Assembly (NCBI GenBank): GCA_023136145.1
Contig: JAGLRU010000244.1
Location: 1-15,603, forward strand
Reading direction: 5' to 3'
From: Alphaproteobacteria bacterium
Lineage (GTDB): Bacteria > Pseudomonadota > Alphaproteobacteria > Micavibrionales > UBA2020
DNA length: 15,603 nt
The translations under genes and the position numbers were made by a program. Every line of letters starts with the position of its first letter. The first letter of the stretch is position 1. Positions 1 through 7,455 of this stretch are shown piece after piece. Below the pieces are notes generated by a model, which worked only from the letters and a program-made list of their open reading frames with translations, had not been told where the DNA came from and ran no database searches.

Positions 1-764
1 ACAAGGCTTCTGTATTGGCTATAGTCGTAAAAAACACCCGTGTTGCCACAGTTAAACAGATCAAGTCCAGCATTTGAACCTGAGCAGGGTCTCTTTTTTC
101 CGGAAAGGTTATACGATCCGACGCTATTTTCTCCGTGAGACAGAACGATAAACGGCGTAGCTTTAATGGTTGGCATGCCATCTATATAGATCGTTTTAGA
201 AACCGGCGTTCCTAAAGTCACATGTGGAACTTTTATGTCAATAACCCCGTAAGGATCCTGATTAGGAGGAGAATAAGTGGTAGGATCCGTCAAATATTGC
301 GAGACAGCATAAAGGAATTTGTTTCCCCAGCCATCTATGCTGACTTCAACAGGAATATTAAGAGTTACATATGGGATAGAACCAATATAGACATTATCAA
401 CGGTGGCATCAACGTCGGCAAGTGTATCACGACCACCTATCACACGACATCGTCCATCTATGCAGTTTGTTGGTCCCAAAGTTTGTGTTGCGAAAGATAC
501 GGTACAAAGTTCAAGCCCGGCATCAGTGTCACTTGGTCCTAGCACCGGCTTTGCAGGGCAGGGCAGACGACCATTTTCGGTCAAAAACTTGTCAAGAGCA
601 TTCTGAATAGCCTCACCTCGGTAGCCAGTATCCGAAACATATCTTTGCCTGTGGGACTCCTTGTATAGTTGAAGAGTAGTTCCTCCGATGATCCCAACAA
701 ACACAAGCAGAATTGATAACTCGACTAAAGAAAAGCCATTATTTGTTTTTTTTAAACTGAACAT
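1..764 (-). CDS. Type IV pilin-like protein, 3' end cut by window edge
   Basis: The reading frame is open from ATG at 762-764 to the window start without a stop, so the C-terminus (after about 254 residues) is missing. The N-terminus is a class III signal: a short basic leader ending in G10, then F11-S-L-V-E15 and a hydrophobic helix (about 16-33). Prepilin peptidase would cut after G10, and E15 is the conserved Glu+5. The exported part contains L-P-C-P-A, a D-A-G-x-E-x-C segment, C-x-x-G-x-C-x-V-x-G-x-R-D-T and V-L-S-H-G-E-N. All of these recur in the pilin gene directly upstream, so the two are paralogs. AAGGATGGGG lies just before the ATG; an in-frame ATG at 791 has a poorer RBS. The protein would be made in the inner membrane and assembled into a pilus or pseudopilus. 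Which filament is unknown, because no assembly ATPase or secretin gene is in the window. Confidence 0.85.
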   Translation of the reverse strand, partial: MFSLKKTNNGFSLVELSILLVFVGIIGGTTLQLYKESHRQRYVSDTGYRGEAIQNALDKFLTENGRLPCPAKPVLGPSDTDAGLELCTVSFATQTLGPTNCIDGRCRVIGGRDTLADVDATVDNVYIGSIPYVTLNIPVEVSIDGWGNKFLYAVSQYLTDPTTYSPPNQDPYGVIDIKVPHVTLGTPVSKTIYIDGMPTIKATPFIVLSHGENSVGSYNLSGKKRPCSGSNAGLDLFNCGNTGVFYDYSQYRSL

Positions 765-901
765 GACCCCATCCTTAAAATTTTCCTCCATTCTTGATTC
801 TACAGAAGCTATTTCAACAAAATGTTAACAAAACACTACAAAATGAAAAAATTTTAATAAAACAAGAGCTTATTTCATTCTTTTCTGGAGTTATTTACAG
901 T
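765..901. other. Short AT-rich spacer between the two pilin genes
   Basis: This 137-bp gap separates the two minus-strand pilin genes. It holds the RBS of the downstream pilin (purine-rich, complement of about 765-775). An AT-rich inverted repeat (AATGAAA at 842-848, TTTCATT at 873-879) could be a weak stem but has no GC core. I cannot tell whether the two genes are one transcript. Confidence 0.4.
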
Positions 902-2269
902 CTACGGAGTTTCGCAAACAATCGTTCCAAACAAATTTATCCCAACTATAAACTGTCCGGCCGGGCAAGTTTGTCCACCCGGAGTAAGTATTGGCAAAGG
1001 AATATCACCAGAACACAAAACGTATCCCGGATTAGCACCATCCTGTCCGGCAATCCCAATCACCAAATTTATATTATTTGGTGTCGCCGTCGTACAGCCA
1101 ATGCCTGTAACGCCTCCAAGGATATCCGGATCAAAACAATAGGCATTACCCGAATCATGAGTGTAATCGCACAGGAGAGGCGAGTTGACGTTATCTCCAC
1201 TGGCAGAACCAATGATGTCCATTTTATACGCAGGATTATCCGTTCCGATTCCAACATTGCCATTATTGAGATTATAAAGGGAATTTTCGAATCCAAACGC
1301 ATTTGAATAATCCCAAAGTCTGGAAATAACGTATGTCTCATACATCACAAGATCGTCAAAATACCCAATGCCTGGCATCATGGTTCTCAGACCGTCAATA
1401 AAAACAGATCCTCCGTTGCAATTACTTTCTTCGAGAGCAGGAGATGCCGGACAAGAAAATGTAATGTTGCCATTTATGTTATGAGATCCCAAACCATTAT
1501 CTCCATGAGAAACAAGCACATAATGCGCCCCGTCCGTAGGTTGAACTAAAGTATTTCCAAATTCATTCCGAATGGCGACAGATCCATACGCAGAATCAAA
1601 AGTAGCTGCCTGCGCCAAGTATCCGCTGACAGCATAAGTAAACTGATGCTCCCAGGCATCCTGCGCAAGTTCCATATGCATAATATTCGCCGTCTTGTTC
1701 CCTTCGAGAAACATCCACATTCCTGCGGTAATATCTGTTGCAAAGGCCGCCGTAGAAATATGATCAGATACGCACTTGTATGGAACGCTGTTCTCCCAGA
1801 CAATATCGTCAACCACATACCCGTGAGAAGTCACCCAATCCGTTGCTGATGCGGTGGCTGATGCCCATCTCAGGGTTCTAAAGGGAACTCCCCCTGTCAG
1901 TACGGGATCGGGATCTGCATCGCCGTCAGCTTCCGTATCACGCGCTCCAGCTACCTTACATATACCTCCGACGCATGTTCCTATTGGAATTGTAGTGGGC
2001 ATCAGACTACAATTCTCAACTCCGGCATTGGGATCCATCATATCCAGTGAAGGATCAGCCGGACAAGGATATCTGGTAATAGAGTTTGTAAAATCTGAAA
2101 ACGATGCCTTGATCGCATTCATCCGTTCATATGTTTCTGTAAAGCGTTGATGCTTGGTATAAATATCGTATGATCGGATTCCCGCAACAAGCAGCACACC
2201 GGAAGCCACCATTACCACCGAAAGCTCGAAAAGTGTAAAACCACCTGAATAACTAGGATGTTTTGTCAT
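902..2269 (-). CDS. Type IV pilin-like protein with tail-fibre-like C-terminal region
   Basis: A 455-residue protein starting at ATG 2267-2269, preceded by AGGGG about 7 nt upstream; an upstream in-frame TTG at 2293 would add 8 residues but lacks such an RBS. The prepilin peptidase site is G10|F11-T-L-F-E15, followed by a hydrophobic helix (about 16-34). The exported part shares cysteine and glycine motifs with the adjacent pilin (Y-P-C-P-A, D-x-x-A-G-V-E-x-C, G-x-C-x-V-x-G-x-R-D-T, V-L-V-S-H-G-D-N). Residues 338-346 read NVGIGTDNP followed by a Y-K-M-D-I strand. This resembles the V-G-I-G-T-x-x-P-x-x-x-L-x-V motif of phage tail fibres and adhesins that precede an intramolecular chaperone domain; no chaperone domain is evident here. 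The length far exceeds a classic major pilin (about 150 residues). It could be a minor tip pilin or adhesin, but this is inferred. Confidence 0.88.
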   Translation of the reverse strand: MTKHPSYSGGFTLFELSVVMVASGVLLVAGIRSYDIYTKHQRFTETYERMNAIKASFSDFTNSITRYPCPADPSLDMMDPNAGVENCSLMPTTIPIGTCVGGICKVAGARDTEADGDADPDPVLTGGVPFRTLRWASATASATDWVTSHGYVVDDIVWENSVPYKCVSDHISTAAFATDITAGMWMFLEGNKTANIMHMELAQDAWEHQFTYAVSGYLAQAATFDSAYGSVAIRNEFGNTLVQPTDGAHYVLVSHGDNGLGSHNINGNITFSCPASPALEESNCNGGSVFIDGLRTMMPGIGYFDDLVMYETYVISRLWDYSNAFGFENSLYNLNNGNVGIGTDNPAYKMDIIGSASGDNVNSPLLCDYTHDSGNAYCFDPDILGGVTGIGCTTATPNNINLVIGIAGQDGANPGYVLCSGDIPLPILTPGGQTCPAGQFIVGINLFGTIVCETP

Positions 2270-2507
2270 ACTATATCCCCTAATACAGTCCAATTATATA
2301 TTTTAAGTCTTAAATCCTAAAAAATCAGTTAACAATTGATTAAGAAATGCTAAAAAGATAACTAAAGTGTATATTTAAAAATCATTTATTTTTTTATTCT
2401 GGACAGATTGAAGAATTTTTGAATGCTTAAAAGGTTATTCACGATTTTATCAGAATAACGAAATGGGTTTTTAAAAGTGTCCTAAAGATAACTGAAAAGA
2501 ATTTATC
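2270..2507. other. Divergent AT-rich intergenic region, pilin / mscS
   Basis: This 238-bp AT-rich spacer lies between the minus-strand pilin and the plus-strand channel gene and must hold both promoters if each is transcribed separately. I see a small inverted repeat (ATCAGTT at 2324-2330, AATTGAT at 2334-2340) and a repeated AAAGATAACT motif (about 2355 and 2484). No ORF or RNA structure stands out. Confidence 0.4.
2293..2298 (-). promoter_or_regulatory. Candidate -10 element for the pilin gene
   Basis: The complement reads TATAAT, a perfect -10 hexamer, 24 nt before the pilin ATG and followed by AGGGG at RBS distance. No good -35 is found 16-18 nt upstream, so this is a weak call in AT-rich DNA. 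Confidence 0.3.
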
Positions 2508-4232
2508 ATGCTTTATTTCAAAACAATACGCCATAAAAGGACAATAGGGCTTTTCTTGTGCAGCCTTGTTATATTTTTCTGTTTCTCCTCCTCTGTTTTT
2601 GCGCAGATTCTTCCGACTTCTGCCGCTCCGCAAACAGAAGTTTCCATTCCGCCAAAGGATGCTTTGGGAAGAGAAACTCCCAAAGGAATGATTCAAGAAT
2701 TTCTAAAAACGGTAGGAAGCGAGAATTACGAACAGGCAGCCCTGTATCTGGATCTTAGCAAATACTCCAAATCATGGAGGAAAAAGAAAGGTCCAGAGCT
2801 TGCCAAAAGTCTACAAACGTTACTAGATCAGGGAGGATGGGTTACAGCTCTCAGCGACAGTCCAGAAGGAAAGCAGGATGATGGTCTACCTCCCGATATT
2901 GAGCTTGTTGGTACTATCCAAGCGGGCGGGGAATCATTTTCACTGCTTATAGAGAGATCAAGCAAAACTAAAGATGTCCCTATCTGGCTGATTTCCAGAG
3001 AAACGGTTAGTACTATACCAGATATGCTTGAGACAATGTCCGTCGGTTTTCTTGACAGCATACTGCCCAAAGTTCTTATCGAGAACAAATGGTCGGGCGT
3101 ACCTATTGGTCATTGGGCTGCGCTTGTCGTTCTTGCAGGATTTGCTGTTATAGCATCGTGGCTGTTGACAAGCGGCATTATATTTCTAATACGGTTCGCA
3201 TGGGAATCAACCTATCCCAAACATATGAAACGTATACTTGGTATTTTTATATTACCTCTTAGAGTTTATATCGTCGTAGTTGTATTCGCGATTTTGACGA
3301 GAGTCTCTGGAGTATCAATTGTTGCACGTCAAGACCTCGGTTTAATTGCTGGAATCATTACTTGGCTAGCACTTGCTTGGTTATTGTGGCGCGTTATTGA
3401 TGTTATTGCGTTATCAACACAAGAACGAATGACTCATAAGAAAAGACAAGGTGGATTATCTGTTATTGCATTCTTTCGCCGGAGCGTTAAATTTTTTCTT
3501 GCAGCTATAGCTATTGCTGTTGTTCTGGATAGACTTGGCATAAACGTAACCGCAGGGGTTGCAGCTCTTGGTGTTGGTGGTTTAGTTCTGGCGTTAGGTG
3601 CACAGAAAACTATCGAAAATTTCGTGAATAGCCTTACGCTTATAATTGAACAGCCGGTGCGTCTTGGTGATTTCTGTAAGGTCGGAGATATTGTTGGTAC
3701 AGTCGAGGATATTGGGATGCGTTCGACTCGACTAAAAACGTTGGATCGAACAGTCGTCACCATCCCAAATGGGATGTTCGCTTCTCTTATGATCGAAAAT
3801 TACACTCTACGCAAACGTTTCTGGTTCCATCCAACGATTGGTTTAAGATACGAAACAACACCAGAGCAAATTCGCTATCTTCTCGTGAAGATACGGGAGC
3901 TTTTATACTCACATCCACGCATTGATCCTAGTTCCATCCGTGTCAGGTTCACCAAGTTTGGCGCAAGTTCGCTGGATATCGAGACTTTCGCTTATGTCCG
4001 TGCAGAGAATTACAACAGATTCCTTGAAATTAAAGAGGATCTGATGCTAAATATCATGGAGATTGTTGATGAAAGTGGCAGCGGTTTTGCCTTTCCATCG
4101 CAAACGCTTTATATGGCTAAGGACACTGGTCTTTCTGAAGAAAAGCAGCGTAATGCCGAAGCGTATGTGCAGAAATGGAGAGAAAAAGGAGATTTACCGC
4201 TACCGGACTTCAAGTCGAAGCGCAACAACTGA
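2508..4232 (+). CDS. MscS-family mechanosensitive ion channel with periplasmic N-terminal domain
   Basis: A 574-residue protein. Residues 1-32 are a Sec signal peptide (basic start, hydrophobic core, V-F-A|Q). Residues about 35-190 form a soluble, presumably periplasmic domain. Hydrophobic segments follow at about 203-230, 240-268, 276-300 and 323-345. The glycine/alanine-rich pore helix (about 348-372, GVAALGVGGLVLALGAQ) and the adjoining E-Q-P-x-R-x-G-D, V-E-D-I-G-x-R-S-T and T-I-P-N-G motifs are diagnostic of MscS. MscS proteins open under membrane tension and release solutes during hypo-osmotic shock. At 574 residues it is twice the size of E. coli MscS (286), like the larger multi-helix paralogs. 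An in-frame stop just upstream fixes the start region; the RBS (GAAAAGA) is weak. It is convergent with the next gene, with only 23 bp between stops and no visible terminator. Confidence 0.93.
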   Translation: MLYFKTIRHKRTIGLFLCSLVIFFCFSSSVFAQILPTSAAPQTEVSIPPKDALGRETPKGMIQEFLKTVGSENYEQAALYLDLSKYSKSWRKKKGPELAKSLQTLLDQGGWVTALSDSPEGKQDDGLPPDIELVGTIQAGGESFSLLIERSSKTKDVPIWLISRETVSTIPDMLETMSVGFLDSILPKVLIENKWSGVPIGHWAALVVLAGFAVIASWLLTSGIIFLIRFAWESTYPKHMKRILGIFILPLRVYIVVVVFAILTRVSGVSIVARQDLGLIAGIITWLALAWLLWRVIDVIALSTQERMTHKKRQGGLSVIAFFRRSVKFFLAAIAIAVVLDRLGINVTAGVAALGVGGLVLALGAQKTIENFVNSLTLIIEQPVRLGDFCKVGDIVGTVEDIGMRSTRLKTLDRTVVTIPNGMFASLMIENYTLRKRFWFHPTIGLRYETTPEQIRYLLVKIRELLYSHPRIDPSSIRVRFTKFGASSLDIETFAYVRAENYNRFLEIKEDLMLNIMEIVDESGSGFAFPSQTLYMAKDTGLSEEKQRNAEAYVQKWREKGDLPLPDFKSKRNN

Positions 4233-4255
4233 CATAAGATTCTGTTCATTATGCC

Positions 4256-4831
4256 TCAGACTAAAACTTTTCTGCGCCAGAGCAGCATCAGAACCATCAT
4301 GATGCTCAGAGTCGCAGCGACTACTGGATAAATAACAGTAGCTGGCGTTACTCTCTCCAGCGCGAAAAGGGAAAGAATGAATGGCATCGCGCCTATAAAA
4401 TAAGCCAGTACGGGTTCATCCCATGGTTTCATCCATGATTTTCTAAAAGTGGGATAGTAAGCCGTCACGTTAATCATTGCAGCAATCACAACCGCCCACA
4501 GTGGATTGCCAGTCATCTTCCATACTGGGATCGCCAACAAGGCAGTGATAAAGGCCATCCAATCGCTTTTGGTGATATGTTTCTCGCCGTAAAAAAAACT
4601 TGCTCCAACAATAAAAAAAACGATCATAGCGGATATACCTAAATTCCACGCGCCAGGACCAGCTTTTTCAACAATCTGTACGACAAAAGCGATAGACATA
4701 ACTATTCCCCAAATAAGCCAAGAAAATAAATGCGGTTTAGTGGTTCCTTTGTAAATCCCCCATATATAGACAACAAAAGAAAACATCCCCACCAAAACTG
4801 ATAATCCGCCAATAATTTCCTTTTCAGTCAT
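4256..4831 (-). CDS. Seven-helix SWEET/PQ-loop-like membrane protein, copy 1
   Basis: A 191-residue, highly hydrophobic protein with about seven membrane helices. The pattern looks like two three-helix bundles joined by a central helix. The first bundle has Y-I-W-G-I-Y-K-G-T-T-K-P-H-L-F-S-W-L-I-W (about 22-41). The second has a similar Y-Y-P-T-F-R-K-S-W-x-K-P-W (about 125-138) after its first helix. That 3+1+3 layout with a proline-aromatic turn is typical of SWEET and PQ-loop transporters, which move sugars or small solutes. The family assignment is my inference, and the substrate is unknown. A paralog of identical length lies immediately upstream. The likely operon order is punA, amidase, copy 2, copy 1. 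It ends in W-R-R-K-V-L-V like its twin. The RBS is weak: GAGAGA lies well upstream, with an A-rich spacer. Confidence 0.85.
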   Translation of the reverse strand: MTEKEIIGGLSVLVGMFSFVVYIWGIYKGTTKPHLFSWLIWGIVMSIAFVVQIVEKAGPGAWNLGISAMIVFFIVGASFFYGEKHITKSDWMAFITALLAIPVWKMTGNPLWAVVIAAMINVTAYYPTFRKSWMKPWDEPVLAYFIGAMPFILSLFALERVTPATVIYPVVAATLSIMMVLMLLWRRKVLV

Positions 4832-4955
4832 ATTTTTTTTAAGTCTCTCTCGATCTTCTGGTTAAAGCCTTTTTTACGGAGTTTTTACAAATTTACTTTA
4901 TCGCTACCAATCTTCGATTTAAAATGCAGCAACAAATAAAATAGCTCCAGACTCT

Positions 4956-5531
4956 TCAGACTAAAACTTTCCGGCGCCAAAGCAGCATTAGAACCAAAAG
5001 ACCTGCCATAATTGTTACGATAGTTGGATAAAGGGCTGTGGTAAAAGTTATTCTCTCCAAAGCTAAAATAGAAACAGAATATTGTATCATACAAATAAAA
5101 TAAGCCTTTGCAGATTCTTCCCACGGCTTTGTCCATGATTTTCTAAAAGTAGGATAAAAAGCCGCAGCATCAATCATTGAAACAATCACAACTGCCCATA
5201 GTGGATTACCAGTTATTTGCCAGACAGGTATTGCTAGTAATGCAATAATAAATGCCGTCCAATCGCTTTTAGTAATATTCTTTTCGCCGCGAAAAAAACT
5301 CACACCTGCAATAAAAAAAACAATTAGAGCGGATATACCGATATGCCATGCACCCGGACCGGCTTTTTCAACAACCTGTACGACAAAGGCGATAGACATT
5401 ACAATACCCCAGATAAGCCATGTAAATAAATGCGGTTTCGTATTACCCCGATAAATTCCATGTATATAAACAGCATAACAAGCCATTCCTATTACAACTG
5501 ACAAACCGCCAAGAATTTCTTTTTCAGTCAT
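4956..5531 (-). CDS. Seven-helix SWEET/PQ-loop-like membrane protein, copy 2
   Basis: A 191-residue paralog of the gene just downstream, starting MTEKEI and ending WRRKVLV like it. It keeps the first-bundle signature (Y-x-x-G-I-Y-R-G-N-T-K-P-H-L-F-T-W-L-I-W), the strongly conserved G-I-V-M-S-I-A-F-V-V-Q helix, V-E-K-A-G-P-G-A-W, and the second-bundle F-Y-P-T-F-R-K-S-W-x-K-P-W. Residues about 139-183 differ markedly from copy 1, including loss of the E-P-V-L pattern and gain of a cysteine in helix six. This could mean a different substrate, or pairing of the two proteins. The gene starts 49 bp after the stop of the amidase gene on the same strand and is probably co-transcribed with it. Function is unknown; a small-solute transporter is the best guess. 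Confidence 0.85.
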   Translation of the reverse strand: MTEKEILGGLSVVIGMACYAVYIHGIYRGNTKPHLFTWLIWGIVMSIAFVVQVVEKAGPGAWHIGISALIVFFIAGVSFFRGEKNITKSDWTAFIIALLAIPVWQITGNPLWAVVIVSMIDAAAFYPTFRKSWTKPWEESAKAYFICMIQYSVSILALERITFTTALYPTIVTIMAGLLVLMLLWRRKVLV

Positions 5532-5580
5532 ATTTTTTAAGTCTCTCTCGTTTTTTTGGAGGAGGATCCTTCAATTTCTA

Positions 5581-6324
5581 TTAGACACGACGGTAAAGTA
5601 TTTTTGGCCTGAGAGCCAGTTTCTGACGTATCAAAGCCTGCATTCGGCTGACTGTCTTTAGATTTGCGATGCCGATTTTTTCTGGTGTATTAAAAATCTC
5701 AGGCTCGAAATGTCGCTGAAAGGCGGTTACAAGCGTTTTCAAATCACAGTATAAATCATATCCGTATCGCGTTAGGAGAGATTTTATTTCCTCTGAATTC
5801 TGCCAGACTTCTTCAGCGTCAAGCTCATCACTTTCTGTCACGTCCGGCCAAAGCCCGATTTCTTGCTGTGCCAAAGAAGCCCAAGGAAATTTTTCGCCTG
5901 GATCGCTTTTGCGCAATGGCGCGATGTCAGAGTGAGCTAACACATGATATGGCAGTATCTTATGTCTCTCTAAAATATCGCGACATATATCCACCACGGT
6001 TTTTATCTGCACATCCGGGAAAGGTTCATGCCCCGGATTTTGAATCTCGATTCCGATAGAGCTGGAGTTAACATCCTCTCCCCTTTCCCAGCATGATTTC
6101 CCGGCGTGCCAAGCGCGCATGGCTTCATCGACAATACGTACAACTCCACCCTCCTCATCAATCAGATAATGTGCGCTCACTTGATGGGCAGGGTCTCCAC
6201 CTTGTAACAATTGCAGAGACTCAAAAGCTGTCGACATACCTGTATAGTGCAGAATAAGATATTTTATTTTCTTGTTTTCCCTGCGAGGATCAAAGTTTGT
6301 CGATGGCGCATCTATAATAATCAT
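5581..6324 (-). CDS. N-acetylmuramoyl-L-alanine amidase, AmpD/AmiD type (Amidase_2)
   Basis: A 247-residue zinc amidase that cleaves the bond between N-acetylmuramic acid and L-alanine in peptidoglycan or its anhydro-muropeptides. The Amidase_2 fold covers about residues 18-150. Zinc ligands are predicted at H26 (I-L-H-Y-T), H131 (A-H-S-D-I-A-P) and D141 (K-S-D-P-G), with E93 (I-G-I-E-I) as the catalytic-side glutamate. S-A-H-Y-L-I-D lies at 50-56. The C-terminal part (about 185-247, with V-T-A-F-Q-R-H-F) resembles the peptidoglycan-binding-like extension of AmiD. There is no signal peptide, so a cytoplasmic recycling role like AmpD is likelier than E. coli AmiD's outer-membrane location. The start codon overlaps the stop of the upstream phosphorylase gene (ATGA), so translation is probably coupled. 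I do not assign ampD because the architecture is mixed. Confidence 0.92.
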   Translation of the reverse strand: MIIIDAPSTNFDPRRENKKIKYLILHYTGMSTAFESLQLLQGGDPAHQVSAHYLIDEEGGVVRIVDEAMRAWHAGKSCWERGEDVNSSSIGIEIQNPGHEPFPDVQIKTVVDICRDILERHKILPYHVLAHSDIAPLRKSDPGEKFPWASLAQQEIGLWPDVTESDELDAEEVWQNSEEIKSLLTRYGYDLYCDLKTLVTAFQRHFEPEIFNTPEKIGIANLKTVSRMQALIRQKLALRPKILYRRV

Positions 6325-7151
6325 GACAGAATTGGCAATGCCTCCATTACAAGTTTTTCAAAATTGACAGCGGCGTGTGCGGCGTTTTCAAGTGTGTGTT
6401 CGTGACTGATTTTTTCGTCACTAAGACCCGCGCCCATATTGGTAATGCAGGAACAACCAACAATCTTGAGATCACAATGCCTTGCAATAAGACATTCCGG
6501 CACGCTTGACATGCCAATTGCATCGCCGCCCATTCCCTGTGCCATACGAATTTCAGCGGGCGTTTCAAATGAAGGGCCACGAAATGCAATATAAACACCC
6601 TTATGCAGAGGGATGCCTTTTTTCTGTGCCGTTTCTTTCAGTTTTTGGCGAAGTTCGTGATCCCATGCCTCTGTCATCGGCGGAAAGCGTGAGCCGAAAG
6701 CATCATCGTTGGGGCCAACCAACGGGTTGAATCCCATGCAATTGATATGATCGGTAATCATCATCATCTCACCGACCTTAATATGTGGACGCAGGCTTCC
6801 GGCAGCATTTGACAAGAACAGCGTTTCGACTCCCATCGCTTTTATAACGCGAATCATAGTTTTTAAGGGGGCAGTATCGTGCGTCTCGTAGAAGTGCTTA
6901 CGCCCCTTGAAAACGAGGGTATCAACGCCGCTCAGTTTTCCGGCGATCAAAATCCCAGCGTGCCCTGCAATTGTCAAGACTGGAAATCCCGGCAGATCCA
7001 CATAAGGGATTGTAACGGCGTTTTCGACCCTCTCCGCCAGTCCGCCAAGACCAGAACCGAGGATAATGGCGATTTTCGGCTTTAAAGTGCCAATTCTACC
7101 GAGTATTACATCCCGTGATTTTTTAACGTTTTGCGTGTGCGTATCAGACAT
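6321..7151 (-). CDS. punA: Purine nucleoside phosphorylase (trimeric, PNP family 2)
   Basis: A 276-residue enzyme that splits inosine or guanosine with phosphate into the base and ribose-1-phosphate in purine salvage. Family hallmarks are G-S-G-L-G (32-36, phosphate site), A-G-H-A-G (H64), G-R-K-H-F-Y-E (83-89), N-A-A-G-S (115-119), G-P-S-F-E-T-P-A-E-I-R (E196), A-I-G-M-S-S-V-P-E (M214/S215) and I-T-N (N238). E196, M214, S215 and N238 sit at the same mutual spacing as E201, M219, S220 and N243 of the human enzyme. The E/N base-binding pair predicts preference for 6-oxopurines over adenosine. The length is normal for the family. It is first in the minus-strand unit. A G-rich tract about 12 nt upstream may be an RBS, but it is not well placed. 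Confidence 0.95.
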   Translation of the reverse strand: MSDTHTQNVKKSRDVILGRIGTLKPKIAIILGSGLGGLAERVENAVTIPYVDLPGFPVLTIAGHAGILIAGKLSGVDTLVFKGRKHFYETHDTAPLKTMIRVIKAMGVETLFLSNAAGSLRPHIKVGEMMMITDHINCMGFNPLVGPNDDAFGSRFPPMTEAWDHELRQKLKETAQKKGIPLHKGVYIAFRGPSFETPAEIRMAQGMGGDAIGMSSVPECLIARHCDLKIVGCSCITNMGAGLSDEKISHEHTLENAAHAAVNFEKLVMEALPILS

Positions 7152-7308
7152 AAAACAACGCCCCCCTGATGGTTATTTTGTTTCCCCTTTTTGATAATAT
7201 AGTGAAAATACGCAGAAGGATAAATTTAAAAATATGCGTTGACATGAAATATAATAACACTTTATATTTATGACCAAGTAAGTCAGATTATTTTTTATAA
7301 GGAAAAAC
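7152..7308. other. Divergent intergenic region, punA / small gene
   Basis: This 157-bp spacer lies between the minus-strand punA and a plus-strand small gene. The right half carries a good plus-strand promoter (listed separately). On the minus strand TATATT/TATTAT at about 7195-7203 could be a -10 for punA, without a convincing -35. Confidence 0.4.
7239..7268 (+). promoter_or_regulatory. Sigma-70-like promoter for the 48-residue protein gene
   Basis: A perfect -35 TTGACA (7239-7244) is followed after 18 bp by TATATT (7263-7268), a five-of-six match to the -10. Transcription would start near 7275, giving a leader of about 35 nt with AAGGA before the ATG at 7309. A perfect TATAAT also sits at 7250-7255 but is too close to this -35 to pair with it. 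Confidence 0.55.
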
Positions 7309-7455
7309 ATGATGGGTGATACAAACACATTTAACAACGCCTCTAATGTAGTTATAGAAAAAGATAAAGATAAGCATTTCGAAGTTGTTGTTAAGGATGG
7401 TAAAGGCGGTCATGAAATTGAAGAGGTTCCAATTGCAGGATGGCAACATGACTGA
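7309..7455 (+). CDS. Small hypothetical protein, 48 residues
   Basis: The ORF runs ATG-ATG ... TGA. It has a strong Shine-Dalgarno (AAGGA, 7299-7303) and a near-consensus promoter upstream, which is why I call it a gene despite its size. The second ATG (7312) may be the real start, since its spacing to the RBS is slightly better. The protein is soluble, very rich in charged residues (E-K-D-K-D-K-H, then K-D-G-K-G-G-H-E) and ends in the hydrophobic-aromatic tail I-A-G-W-Q-H-D. An F-E-V-V-V-K-D-G strand suggests a small beta-hairpin. It has no cysteine, no membrane helix and no signal peptide. I do not recognise the family. It stands alone between divergent punA and secG, with no visible terminator after it. 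Confidence 0.65.
   Translation: MMGDTNTFNNASNVVIEKDKDKHFEVVVKDGKGGHEIEEVPIAGWQHD

Larger units (their letters stand above)
4256..5549. repeat. Tandem gene duplication, 700-bp period
   Basis: Two copies, 4256-4851 and 4956-5549, are offset by exactly 700 bp over their coding part. Homology covers both 576-bp genes and a short upstream flank (AAGTCTCTCTCG at about 4840-4851 and 5538-5549). The roughly 100-bp spacer between the copies does not recur elsewhere in the window. Conservation is strongest over the N-terminal two thirds of the proteins, while residues about 139-183 have diverged, so the duplication is not recent. Confidence 0.85.

Noticed and set aside
842..879. AT-rich inverted repeat between the pilin genes as a terminator
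   Set aside because: The stem is nearly all A-T with an internal bulge, and the run of T belongs to the stem itself, so it is not a convincing intrinsic terminator.
794..1306. 170-codon plus-strand open frame opposite the pilin gene
   Set aside because: It lies antisense to a pilin with a clear prepilin signal and RBS; its translation has no recognisable domain and no good RBS.
2352..2493. Repeated AAAGATAACT motif as an operator pair
   Set aside because: Only ten matching bases in very AT-rich DNA, no dyad symmetry, and unmatched flanks; chance is likely.
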